Below, piece by piece: positions 1 through 6,270 of a stretch of 6,270 nucleotides of DNA (position 1 is its first letter; the number at the start of each line of letters is the position of its first letter). Both the position numbers and the translations under genes were made by a program. The stretch comes from Acetobacteraceae bacterium. Lineage in GTDB: Bacteria; Pseudomonadota; Alphaproteobacteria; Acetobacterales; Acetobacteraceae. The DNA lies in contig CANJXD010000350.1 in assembly GCA_947478535.1 (NCBI GenBank), forward strand, positions 1-6,270, read 5' to 3'. The notes under the pieces are model-generated. The model was not told the DNA's origin and ran no database searches. It saw only the letters and a program-made list of their open reading frames with translations.

Positions 1-1
1 G

Positions 2-328
2 GATGCGCGGCGGGATGTGGACCCGGCGCTGCGGGAGGCCTGCGTCGCGCACTACCTGACGCTGCGGCCGGAACTGGACGGCGAAGCATTCCGGGCGGCG
101 ATGGCGGCAATGGCGGCACAGCGGCATCTGCGCGTCGCCGCCCTGTGGACGCGGCTCGCCCGGCGGGATGGCAAGCCGCGCTACCTCATCCATGGGCCGC
201 GCTGCTGGGCGCTGCTGGACCGTGCCCTGGGGCATGAGGCGGCGCGGCCGCTGGCAGATTTTCTTGCGATGCATGTGCCGGCTGACCGGCGCGGCAATCC
301 ACCTTCACTGCGGGACATCGCGGCATGA
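2..328 (+). CDS. amgK: N-acetylmuramate/N-acetylglucosamine kinase AmgK, C-terminal part (5' end outside window)
   Basis: This is the last 108 codons of a gene that enters from the left edge; the frame is open from base 2 and ends at TGA 326-328. The protein belongs to the aminoglycoside-phosphotransferase-like kinase family. AmgK phosphorylates the anomeric hydroxyl of N-acetylmuramate (and N-acetylglucosamine) in the cytoplasm, in the cell-wall recycling route to UDP-MurNAc. The visible piece matches the family's helical C-terminal end: a stretch reading AAQRHLRVAALWTRLARRDG, then GKPRYL and a PRCWALLDRAL helix, as remembered from Pseudomonas AmgK. The catalytic loop and metal site lie upstream and cannot be checked. 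A GTG at 17 is in frame but is internal, because the homology continues before it. The gene overlaps murU by ATGA, which suggests translational coupling. The identity rests on the tail pattern plus the murU neighbour; a different small-molecule kinase of the same fold is the alternative. Confidence 0.85.
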   Translation, partial: DARRDVDPALREACVAHYLTLRPELDGEAFRAAMAAMAAQRHLRVAALWTRLARRDGKPRYLIHGPRCWALLDRALGHEAARPLADFLAMHVPADRRGNPPSLRDIAA

Positions 329-1053
329 TTGCTCTGACACACGCCATGGTGCTCGCCGCCGGGCTCGGCACGCGGATGCGGCCGCTGACCGATGACAAGC
401 CGAAGCCGTTGCTGCCGCTGGAAGGCCGTTCGCTGCTGCACCACGCGATGGATCGCCTCCGCGATGCCGGCGCCGCCCACACCATCGTCAATGCGCATTG
501 GTTTGCCGACCAGGTGACGGAGGCCGTGGCCGCGCATGATGCCCCCGGCCGCGTGGTGCTGCGGGAGAAGGTGCTGCTGGAAACCGGTGGCGGCGTGACG
601 AACGCCCTGCCGCATCTCGGCGATGCGCCCTTCGGCGTGGTGAATGGCGATGCCTTCTGGCTCGATGGTCCGACGCCGGCGCTGCGGCGCCTCGCCGCCG
701 CCTTCGACCCGGAGGAGATGGACGCGCTGCTGCTGCTGGTGCGGACGAGCCAGGTGGATGGGGAGGTCGGGCGCGGGGATTTCCTGCTGGACCCGATGGG
801 CCGCGTCCGCCGGCCGAAGGAAAGGGAGATCGCGCCCTATCTGTTCGGTGGCGTGCAGATCCTCTCGCCGGGATTGTTCGAGGGCGCGCCGGCCGGGCCG
901 TTCAGCCTGAACGCCATCTACGACCGCGCGATCGAATCCGGGCGGCTGTTCGGGCTGGTGCATGATGGCGCGTGGTTTCACCTGTCGACGCCGCACGACC
1001 TCACCCGCGCCGAGACGATGTTGCGGGCGGGGATGCTGACCGTGCTGTTCTGA
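325..1053 (+). CDS. murU: N-acetylmuramate-1-phosphate uridylyltransferase MurU
   Basis: This 242-residue sugar-1-phosphate nucleotidyltransferase is predicted to transfer UMP from UTP to MurNAc-1-phosphate, giving UDP-MurNAc in the cytoplasm. Visible motifs are the nucleotide-binding signature GLGTRMRPLT (13-22) followed by KPKPLLPL (25-32), LLETGGGV (84-91), the metal-site region VNGDAFW with D109 (106-112), GRGDF (149-153), and a C-terminal WFHLSTPHDL (217-226). The LETGGG and GRGDF motifs and the size near 220-245 residues favour MurU over the larger glucose-1-phosphate or mannose-1-phosphate enzymes. The ATG at 325 overlaps the upstream kinase stop (ATGA) and has only a weak purine stretch before it, so translation is probably coupled. 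A second in-frame ATG at 346 (M8) would still keep the signature, but the overlap favours 325. The C-terminal motif reads HLSTP where Pseudomonas MurU has DVGT, as I recall it. The substrate assignment is inferred from family and neighbour. Confidence 0.9.
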   Translation: MIALTHAMVLAAGLGTRMRPLTDDKPKPLLPLEGRSLLHHAMDRLRDAGAAHTIVNAHWFADQVTEAVAAHDAPGRVVLREKVLLETGGGVTNALPHLGDAPFGVVNGDAFWLDGPTPALRRLAAAFDPEEMDALLLLVRTSQVDGEVGRGDFLLDPMGRVRRPKEREIAPYLFGGVQILSPGLFEGAPAGPFSLNAIYDRAIESGRLFGLVHDGAWFHLSTPHDLTRAETMLRAGMLTVLF

Positions 1054-1087
1054 GGCCCGTCCCGGACACTTGGCGGCCATCCACCAC

Positions 1088-1093
1088 GAAGGA
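1088..1093 (+). promoter_or_regulatory. Ribosome binding site for addB
   Basis: GAAGGA lies eight bases before the GTG at 1102 and is a good Shine-Dalgarno match. It decides the addB start. murU's TGA at 1051 is in the same frame as addB, and no ATG, GTG or TTG occurs in that frame between the stop and 1102, so GTG 1102 is the first possible start. No convincing promoter is visible in the 48-base gap, which fits one transcript with murU. Confidence 0.7.
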
Positions 1094-1101
1094 TCAGCGG
1101 C

Positions 1102-4100
1102 GTGAACCTCTACGACATCCCCGCCGAGCTGCCCTTCCTGGACTGCCTCGCGGCCGGGGTGCTGGAGGGGTTGCGGGAGGCGCCGCCGGAAGCCCTGGCG
1201 CGGGCCACCATCCTGCTGCCGACGCGGCGTTCGGCGCGCGGGTTGCGGGATGCCTTCCTGGCCGCCGCCGGGGGCCGCGCGCTGCTGCTGCCGCGGATGC
1301 GGGCGCTGGCGGGGCTTTCGACCGAGGATGCGGATGAACTCGCCCTGCCCGCGCTGCTGGACCTGCCGCCGGCGGTGGAGCCGCTGACGCGCCAGGCCGT
1401 GCTGACCGCGATGGTGATGCGCCTGCCGCCGCGCCATGGCGGGGCGACGACTCCGGAACAGGCCTGGGGCTTGGCGGCGGAAATGGGCCGCCTGTTCGAC
1501 GAGGTGGCGCTGGAGGAGAAGGACCCCGCGCTGCTGGCGCAGGCGACGCCCGGCGAATTCACCGAAGCCTGGCTGGGGCGGCTCGAAGGGCTGGTCACCG
1601 GGGAACAGGCGCAGCACTGGCAGATCACCACCACCTTCCTGCGCGGCGTCGCCACCGCCTGGTCCGGCTGGCTGGACAATGCGGGGCTGCTGGATATCGG
1701 CCTGCGCCGCGTCCTCGCGCTCAGGGAACAGGCGAAGGCGTGGCGGGAGGCGCCGCCGGCGGACCCGATCATCGCTGCCGGCATCGGTGTCGGCGGCACC
1801 ATCCCGGCGGCGGTCGAATTGCTGCGGGTGGTGGCCGGGCTGCCGCGCGGGGCGGTGGTGCTGCATGGGCTGGACCGCGCCGCCATCGGCCCGGTCTGGG
1901 CGGCGGTGTCGAAGGCGCCGACCCATCCCTTCGCCAGCCAGGCGCGGCTGCTGGATGCGATGGGCGTGACGCCGCGCCAGGTGAAGCCCTGGCCGGGCCG
2001 GGCGCCCACGGCAACACCGAGCGTTCCCGCTGCGCGCGCGGCACTGCTGGAAATGGCGCTGCGCCCGCCGGAGGGTATGGCGCCCTGGACCGTGAAAGTG
2101 CCGGAGAGCTGGGCGCCGGGGCTCGCCGGGCTGCAACTGTTGCAGGCGCCGGATGCCCAGGCCGAAGCCGCCGCCATCGCGCTGCTGCTGCGCGAATCGC
2201 TGGAAAAGCCGGGCGCCCGCGCCGCGCTGGTGACGCCGGACCGTGACCTCGCGCGGCGCGTCTCGGCGGAGCTGATCCGGCACGGCATCATCGCCGATGA
2301 CAGCGCCGGCGAGCCCCTGGCGCAGACGCCGACCGGCGCCTTCCTGCGCCTGCTGGCCCGCGCGGTGGCGGAGGATCTGGCCCCGGTGCCGCTGCTGGCG
2401 CTGCTGAAGCACCCGATCGCGGCGGCGGGGATGACGCGGGCGGATTTCCTCGATGCCGTGCGGCTGCTGGAACGCCGCGTGCTGCGCGGGCCGCGCCCGC
2501 AGGGTGGCTTCGCCGGGCTGCTGGGCGCCGTCGCCATGCTGGATGCGGGCCCGGCGAAGGACAAGCTGGCCGGGCTGCTCGCGGCGCTGGGCACGGCGCT
2601 GGACGGCTTCACCCGCCTGCATGGCGCGGCGCGGCCGCCGGCCGATCTGCTGGCCGCGCATCTGGCGGCGGCGGAAGCCCTGGCCGGCACGCCGGAATCG
2701 CCCGGCGGCATCCGGCTTTATGCCGCAGAGGAAGGCGAATTGCTGGCGCTGCACCTGGCGGCGCTGGCGCCGGCCATGGCGCTGCTGCCGCCGCTCGACC
2801 CCGCCGCCTGGCCGGCGCTGTTCGAGGCCTCACTCGAAGGCATCGCCGCGCGATCGGTCCGCGCCCAGGCCGGGCGGGAGGCCGGCGCGCATCCCCGTGT
2901 CGAGATCCTCGGCCTGCTGGAAGCGCGGCTGCTGTCCTTCGATCGCCTGGTGCTCGGCGCGCTGGATGAGGGGGTCTGGCCGCTGGCGACCGACCCCGGC
3001 CCCTGGATGAGCCGGCCAATGCGCGCCGCCTTTGGCCTGCCGGAGCCGGAAGCGCGGATCGGCCGGGTCTGCATGGATTTTCTTCTGTTCGCCTGCGCGG
3101 CGCCGGAAGCCGTGCTGTCCCGCGCCGCAAGGCGGGGTGGCGCGCCCACCGTGCCGGCGCGCTGGATCACGCGGCTGGAGACGTTCCTGTCCGGCCAGGG
3201 CCTCGCCCTGCCGGTCAGCGAGGCCGCGCGGATGGCCGCGCTGCTCGACCGCGTGGAGACGCCGACGCCGACCCGCCGGCCCGAGCCCAACCCGCCCTTG
3301 GCGCTGCGCCCACGCGAGATCAGCGTGACGGATGTGCCGCTGCTGCTGGCCGACCCCTACGCCTTCTACGCCAAGCGCATCCTCGGCCTGCGGAAGCTGG
3401 ACCCGCTGGATGCCGATGTCGGCGCCATCGACTACGGCATCATCGTCCACGCCGCCCTGCACGGCTTCGTCCATGCCGTGCAGCAGGCGCCCGGGGGGTG
3501 GCCGGGCGAGGAGGCCGCGCTGCTGGCCTGGGACGAATCGGCGGAAGCGGCGCTGGCGGCGCAGGGGCCGCGCCCGGCGCTGGCGGCCTTCTGGCGGCCG
3601 CGCCTGGTCCGCATCGGGCGCTTCGTGGTGGAGCAGGAGGCGGAGCTGCGGCGCGGCGGGCATATCGCGCAATCCTGGACCGAGCGCGACGGGCGGATCG
3701 ACCTGCGGCGGCCCGGCGGCGTCATCGCCTTGAAGGCCAGGGCGGACCGGATCGACCGGCTCGGCAATGGCCGGCTGGCGGTGCTGGACTACAAGACCGG
3801 CACCCTGCCCAAGCCCGGTGACCTGGAGGATGGCAGCGCGCCGCAGCTGCCGCTGGAAGCCGCCATCGCGGAACAGGGCGCCTTCGATGGCGTGCCGGCC
3901 CTGCCGGTGCAGGCGCTGACCTATTGGAAGCTGACCGGCGGGGAAACGCCGGGCGAGGTGAAGCCGATGCTGACGGAGCCTGAGGATGTGGCGGCGGCGG
4001 CGGCGGAATCGCTGGATCGCCTCGGGCGGCTGGTGGATCGGTTCCTGCTGTCGGAGGCCGCCTTTCTCGCCAGGCCGCATCCGGGGCGCAGCGCGAAGGG

Positions 4101-4161
4101 CGGGGATTATGACCACCTGTCCCGCGTTGCCGAATGGGCGGATGCGGAGGATGAGGAATGA
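1102..4161 (+). CDS. addB: Double-strand break repair protein AddB, alphaproteobacterial type
   Basis: This is the AddB subunit (1019 residues) of the AddAB helicase-nuclease. The complex resects broken DNA ends and prepares a 3' single strand for RecA. The N-terminus (IPAELPFLDCLAAG, then ILLPTRRSARGLR at 37-49) is the family opening; no GxxGxGKT Walker A is present, so the helicase-like part is probably inactive as an ATPase. Inactivated-helicase signatures follow: LVTPDRDLARR (376-386), VEILGLLEARLLSFDRLVLG (600-619) and LDEGVWP (621-627). The C-terminal RecB-type PD-(D/E)XK nuclease runs from about 740 to the end: H783 in GIIVHAALH, D882 in ARADRID, D896 and K898 in LDYKTG, then PQLPLEAA (914-921). 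All active-site residues appear intact. The protein has only three cysteines (15, 657, 665), so the iron-sulfur staple of Bacillus AddB is absent. The N-terminal start matches the family and uses GTG. It is followed by a terminator-like spacer and then addA. Confidence 0.95.
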   Translation: MNLYDIPAELPFLDCLAAGVLEGLREAPPEALARATILLPTRRSARGLRDAFLAAAGGRALLLPRMRALAGLSTEDADELALPALLDLPPAVEPLTRQAVLTAMVMRLPPRHGGATTPEQAWGLAAEMGRLFDEVALEEKDPALLAQATPGEFTEAWLGRLEGLVTGEQAQHWQITTTFLRGVATAWSGWLDNAGLLDIGLRRVLALREQAKAWREAPPADPIIAAGIGVGGTIPAAVELLRVVAGLPRGAVVLHGLDRAAIGPVWAAVSKAPTHPFASQARLLDAMGVTPRQVKPWPGRAPTATPSVPAARAALLEMALRPPEGMAPWTVKVPESWAPGLAGLQLLQAPDAQAEAAAIALLLRESLEKPGARAALVTPDRDLARRVSAELIRHGIIADDSAGEPLAQTPTGAFLRLLARAVAEDLAPVPLLALLKHPIAAAGMTRADFLDAVRLLERRVLRGPRPQGGFAGLLGAVAMLDAGPAKDKLAGLLAALGTALDGFTRLHGAARPPADLLAAHLAAAEALAGTPESPGGIRLYAAEEGELLALHLAALAPAMALLPPLDPAAWPALFEASLEGIAARSVRAQAGREAGAHPRVEILGLLEARLLSFDRLVLGALDEGVWPLATDPGPWMSRPMRAAFGLPEPEARIGRVCMDFLLFACAAPEAVLSRAARRGGAPTVPARWITRLETFLSGQGLALPVSEAARMAALLDRVETPTPTRRPEPNPPLALRPREISVTDVPLLLADPYAFYAKRILGLRKLDPLDADVGAIDYGIIVHAALHGFVHAVQQAPGGWPGEEAALLAWDESAEAALAAQGPRPALAAFWRPRLVRIGRFVVEQEAELRRGGHIAQSWTERDGRIDLRRPGGVIALKARADRIDRLGNGRLAVLDYKTGTLPKPGDLEDGSAPQLPLEAAIAEQGAFDGVPALPVQALTYWKLTGGETPGEVKPMLTEPEDVAAAAAESLDRLGRLVDRFLLSEAAFLARPHPGRSAKGGDYDHLSRVAEWADAEDEE

Positions 4162-4288
4162 GGGTGCCGTCCGAGGCCCGCGGAGGCGTCCATCCCGAAG
4201 GTGGTTTCCCCCTCACCCAACCCTCTCCCCCCCAAGGGGGGCGAGGGCTTTTTGGGGCGGTGGGCGTGATTTCGGGGCGGTCCGGGCC
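4162..4288 (+). other. addB-addA spacer carrying a GC-rich repeat
   Basis: This 127-base gap is unusually long for a pair whose products work as one complex. It contains the hairpin annotated separately. It also holds two near-identical 11-base direct repeats spaced 20 bases apart, TTTGGGGCGGT (4251-4261) and TTCGGGGCGGT (4271-4281). A run of C-rich sequence from 4208 repeats CCCTC(A/T)CCC at 4210-4218 and 4221-4229. No open frame with a credible start is present on either strand, and no clear -35/-10 promoter pair is visible. The C-rich block resembles the CCCTCACCC-AACCCTC palindromic repeats often seen between genes in high-GC Proteobacteria; that resemblance is from memory. Confidence 0.6.
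4221..4253 (+). terminator. Hairpin plus T-tract, possible intrinsic terminator or attenuator between addB and addA
   Basis: Two 12-base arms (4221-4232, CCCTCTCCCCCC; 4236-4247, GGGGGGCGAGGG) pair at 11 of 12 positions around a three-base CAA loop. The one mismatch is T4226 against C4242. After one C, five T's follow (4249-4253), which is the layout of a Rho-independent terminator reading on the + strand; the - strand has no T-tract after the stem. The T run is short and followed by GGGG, so termination may be partial. Because it sits inside an addB-addA pair it may instead be a palindromic repeat that landed in the operon, or it may protect the upstream mRNA. Confidence 0.55.
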
Positions 4289-6270
4289 ATGAACGCGCCT
4301 CTGACGCCGCGGCAGGAAGCGGAATTCGAGCAGGGGCGGGCGAGCGATCCCGCGGCCTCGGCCTGGGTCGGCGCGTCGGCCGGTTCGGGCAAGACGAAGG
4401 TGCTCACGGACCGGGTATTGCGGCTGCTGCTGGCGCCGGGGACGCGGCCGGGCAGCATCCTCTGCCTCACCTTCACCAAGGCCGCGGCGGCGGAGATGGC
4501 GACGCGCCTGGCGCGCGAGCTCGGGCGCTGGGCCGTCGATCCGGAACCGGCGCTGGCGGCAAGGCTCGCCGCGCTGCTGGGGCGGGCGGCGACGCGGGAG
4601 GATCTGGATGCGGCACGGGCCCTGTTCTCCCGCGTGCTGGACCTGCCGGGGGGGATGCGGATCAGCACCATCCACGCCTTCTGCCAGTCCCTGCTGCGGG
4701 CGTTTCCGCTGGAAGCGGGCCTCGCGCCGCAATTCGGCGTGGTGGAGGATGCGGATGCGGCGTCGCTGCTGGCGGAAGCGCGGGAAGCCGTGCTGGCGGG
4801 GCCGGCCACACCGCGCGCGGCGCTGGAATCGCTGGCCTCGCTGGTGCCGCCGGATGCCTTCGCGAAGCTGGTCGCGGCGTTGGACCGGGACCGGCAGAAG
4901 CTGGCGGAGGCGCTGCGCGGGACCGGCTCGCTCGAAGCGCTCTGCGCGGCGGTGGGTGCCTATCTGGGGCTCCCAATCGGGGCCGATGAGGGGGCGCTGC
5001 TGGAGGACGCCGCCGATGCGGTGGACCACGGCGCGATGGTCGCGGCGCGGCTGCTGGAAGCCAGCCGGAATCCCAATGACCGCGCGCGCGGGACGCGCAT
5101 CGCCGAATGGCTCAGCCTGCCCGGCCCGCAGCGCGTCGCCCGCTGGGCCGAATGGTGCGCCATCTTCCTGACGCTGGATGCGACGCCGCGCGCCCGCATG
5201 GCGACGAAGGATGTCGGGGCCCGCCAGGCGGAGTGCCAGGAGATCCTGGCGCGGGAGGCCGAACGCGTGGCGGCCGTCGAGGGGTCTCGCCGCGCCTGCC
5301 GGATGATGGCGGCCACGCGCGCCCTGCTGGCGCTGGGGGAGCCGGTGCTACGCGGCTACGCCGCCCGGAAACAGGCGCGCGGGCTGATGGATTATGATGA
5401 CCTGATCCTGTCCGCCCAGCGGGTGTTGCAGGACCCCGGCAGCGCCTGGGTGCTGTTCAAGCTGGATGGCGGCCTCGACCATGTGCTGCTGGACGAGGCG
5501 CAGGACAGCAACCGCGCGCAATGGGGCATCGCCGCCGCACTGACGGAGGAATTCTTTTCGGGTGAAGGGCGTGAGAGGGCGAAGGACGGCGCGGCACCCC
5601 CGCGCACCATCTTCGCGGTCGGCGACGTCAAGCAGTCCATCTACGGCTTCCAGGGTGCCGATACCGCGGGCTTCACGACCTGGAAGGCACATTTCGCCGG
5701 CCGGCTGGCGGCGATGGGCCAGACGCTGCGGGATGTGCAGTTGCAGGTCTCCTTCCGCTCCACCCTGCCGGTGCTGGCGCTGACCGATGCCGTCTTCGCC
5801 GCCGGCGAGGCACGGGCCGGTGTGGTGGCCGGGGATGCGGTGCTGGCGCACCGCCCGGATCGCGAGGGCCATGCCGGGCGGGTCGAGCTGTGGCCGATGC
5901 TGGAAGCCGCACCGACCGAGCCGCCACCGCCCTGGGAGGTGCCGGAGGCGCCGCAGGGCGCGGCGGGCGCGGATGCGCTGCTGGCGGAGGCGATCGCTGC
6001 CCGCATCGCCGCCTGGATCGCGCGGCGGGAGATGCTGCCGAGCCGCGGCAGGCCGATCCGCGCCGGGGATATCCTGGTGCTGCTCCGCAAGCGCGGCGGC
6101 GGGCTGCTGCCGCGACTGGTGCGCGCGCTGAAGGAACGCAAGGTGCCGGTGGGTGGCGCCGACCGCATCCGGCTGATCGAACAGATCGCGGTGCAGGACC
6201 TGCTGGCGCTGGCCGATGTGCTGCTGCTGCCGGATGACGACCTGCAATTGGCGGCGCTGCTGAAATCCCC
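4289..6270 (+). CDS. addA: Double-strand break repair helicase AddA, alphaproteobacterial type, N-terminal part (3' end outside window)
   Basis: The frame is open from ATG 4289 to the right edge without a stop: 660 whole codons plus two bases. AddA is the motor subunit of AddAB, a UvrD/Rep-type superfamily 1 helicase with a C-terminal nuclease domain. Seen in order are Q9 in LTPRQ, Walker A ASAGSGKT (29-36, K35), motif Ia LTFTKAAAAEM (60-70), ISTIHAFCQSLLRAF (125-139), MDYDDLI (367-373), Walker B LLDEAQDSN (400-408), motif III VGDVKQSIYGFQGAD (444-458) and motif IV VSFRS (487-491). Near the edge are GDILVLLR (593-600) and VGGADRIRL (621-629), followed by the DDDLQLAALLKS end. Motifs V and VI and the nuclease site lie beyond the window. 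The start places Walker A about 30 residues in, as usual. The bases before the ATG (GGTCCGGGCC) contain no good Shine-Dalgarno sequence. The helicase motifs look intact, and the first two thirds of the gene show no break. Confidence 0.95.
   Translation, partial: MNAPLTPRQEAEFEQGRASDPAASAWVGASAGSGKTKVLTDRVLRLLLAPGTRPGSILCLTFTKAAAAEMATRLARELGRWAVDPEPALAARLAALLGRAATREDLDAARALFSRVLDLPGGMRISTIHAFCQSLLRAFPLEAGLAPQFGVVEDADAASLLAEAREAVLAGPATPRAALESLASLVPPDAFAKLVAALDRDRQKLAEALRGTGSLEALCAAVGAYLGLPIGADEGALLEDAADAVDHGAMVAARLLEASRNPNDRARGTRIAEWLSLPGPQRVARWAEWCAIFLTLDATPRARMATKDVGARQAECQEILAREAERVAAVEGSRRACRMMAATRALLALGEPVLRGYAARKQARGLMDYDDLILSAQRVLQDPGSAWVLFKLDGGLDHVLLDEAQDSNRAQWGIAAALTEEFFSGEGRERAKDGAAPPRTIFAVGDVKQSIYGFQGADTAGFTTWKAHFAGRLAAMGQTLRDVQLQVSFRSTLPVLALTDAVFAAGEARAGVVAGDAVLAHRPDREGHAGRVELWPMLEAAPTEPPPPWEVPEAPQGAAGADALLAEAIAARIAAWIARREMLPSRGRPIRAGDILVLLRKRGGGLLPRLVRALKERKVPVGGADRIRLIEQIAVQDLLALADVLLLPDDDLQLAALLKS

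Noticed and set aside
1054..1101. Possible promoter or terminator in the murU-addB gap
   Set aside because: No strong hairpin with a T-tract and no -35/-10 pair; only the ribosome binding site could be supported.
181..2754. 857-codon open frame on the - strand opposite amgK, murU and addB
   Set aside because: Its product is rich in R, Q, P, H and G with no recognisable domain. Long antisense frames arise in this kind of DNA because strong third-position GC removes stops; the + strand holds clear family motifs throughout.
2830..4116. 428-codon open frame on the - strand opposite addB
   Set aside because: Low-complexity Arg/Gln/Pro/His composition and complete overlap with the conserved nuclease end of addB; a shadow frame.
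4251..4281. Two 11-base direct repeats around GGGGCGGT as a possible operator
   Set aside because: They are close to the hairpin and made of G-rich sequence common in this DNA. There is no dyad symmetry and no promoter next to them.
3722..5029. 435-codon open frame on the - strand across the addB-addA spacer
   Set aside because: It crosses two well-supported genes and the C-rich repeat, which translates as proline-rich filler. No domain is visible.
4608..5171. 187-codon + strand frame inside addA, rich in Arg, Trp and Cys
   Set aside because: It lies wholly within the helicase frame, whose motifs continue on both sides; the composition is typical of an out-of-frame reading.

Overview
The window is a short stretch of a high-GC bacterial chromosome. 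Almost every third codon position is G or C, and all genes lie on the + strand. The proteins resemble the alphaproteobacterial forms of their families. The base composition and gene order would fit an Acetobacteraceae (Roseomonas-like) genome, but that genus-level guess is inference.

Layout: (1) bases 2-328 are the 3' end of a sugar kinase gene of the amgK type. (2) Bases 325-1053 are murU, a nucleotidyltransferase that overlaps amgK by the four bases ATGA. (3) After 48 bases comes addB (1102-4161, GTG start), complete at 1019 residues. (4) A 127-base spacer (4162-4288) holds a strong GC-rich hairpin followed by five T's. (5) addA starts at 4289 and stays open to the right edge, giving 660 codons of a protein that is usually about 1100-1200 residues. 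The missing part is the end of the helicase and the nuclease domain.

The genes fall into two functional pairs. AmgK and MurU recycle peptidoglycan sugars: AmgK phosphorylates the anomeric carbon of N-acetylmuramate, and MurU converts the product to UDP-N-acetylmuramate, bypassing de novo synthesis and the fosfomycin target MurA. AddA and AddB form the helicase-nuclease that resects double-strand breaks for RecA loading, the functional counterpart of RecBCD. The order (tsaE-)amgK-murU-addB-addA(-trxA) is, from general knowledge, recurrent in alphaproteobacteria, so this looks like an ordinary conserved core locus. I found no mobile element, CRISPR array, tRNA or novel system. The points most worth a second look are the terminator-like repeat between addB and addA, and the absence of iron-sulfur cysteines in AddB.
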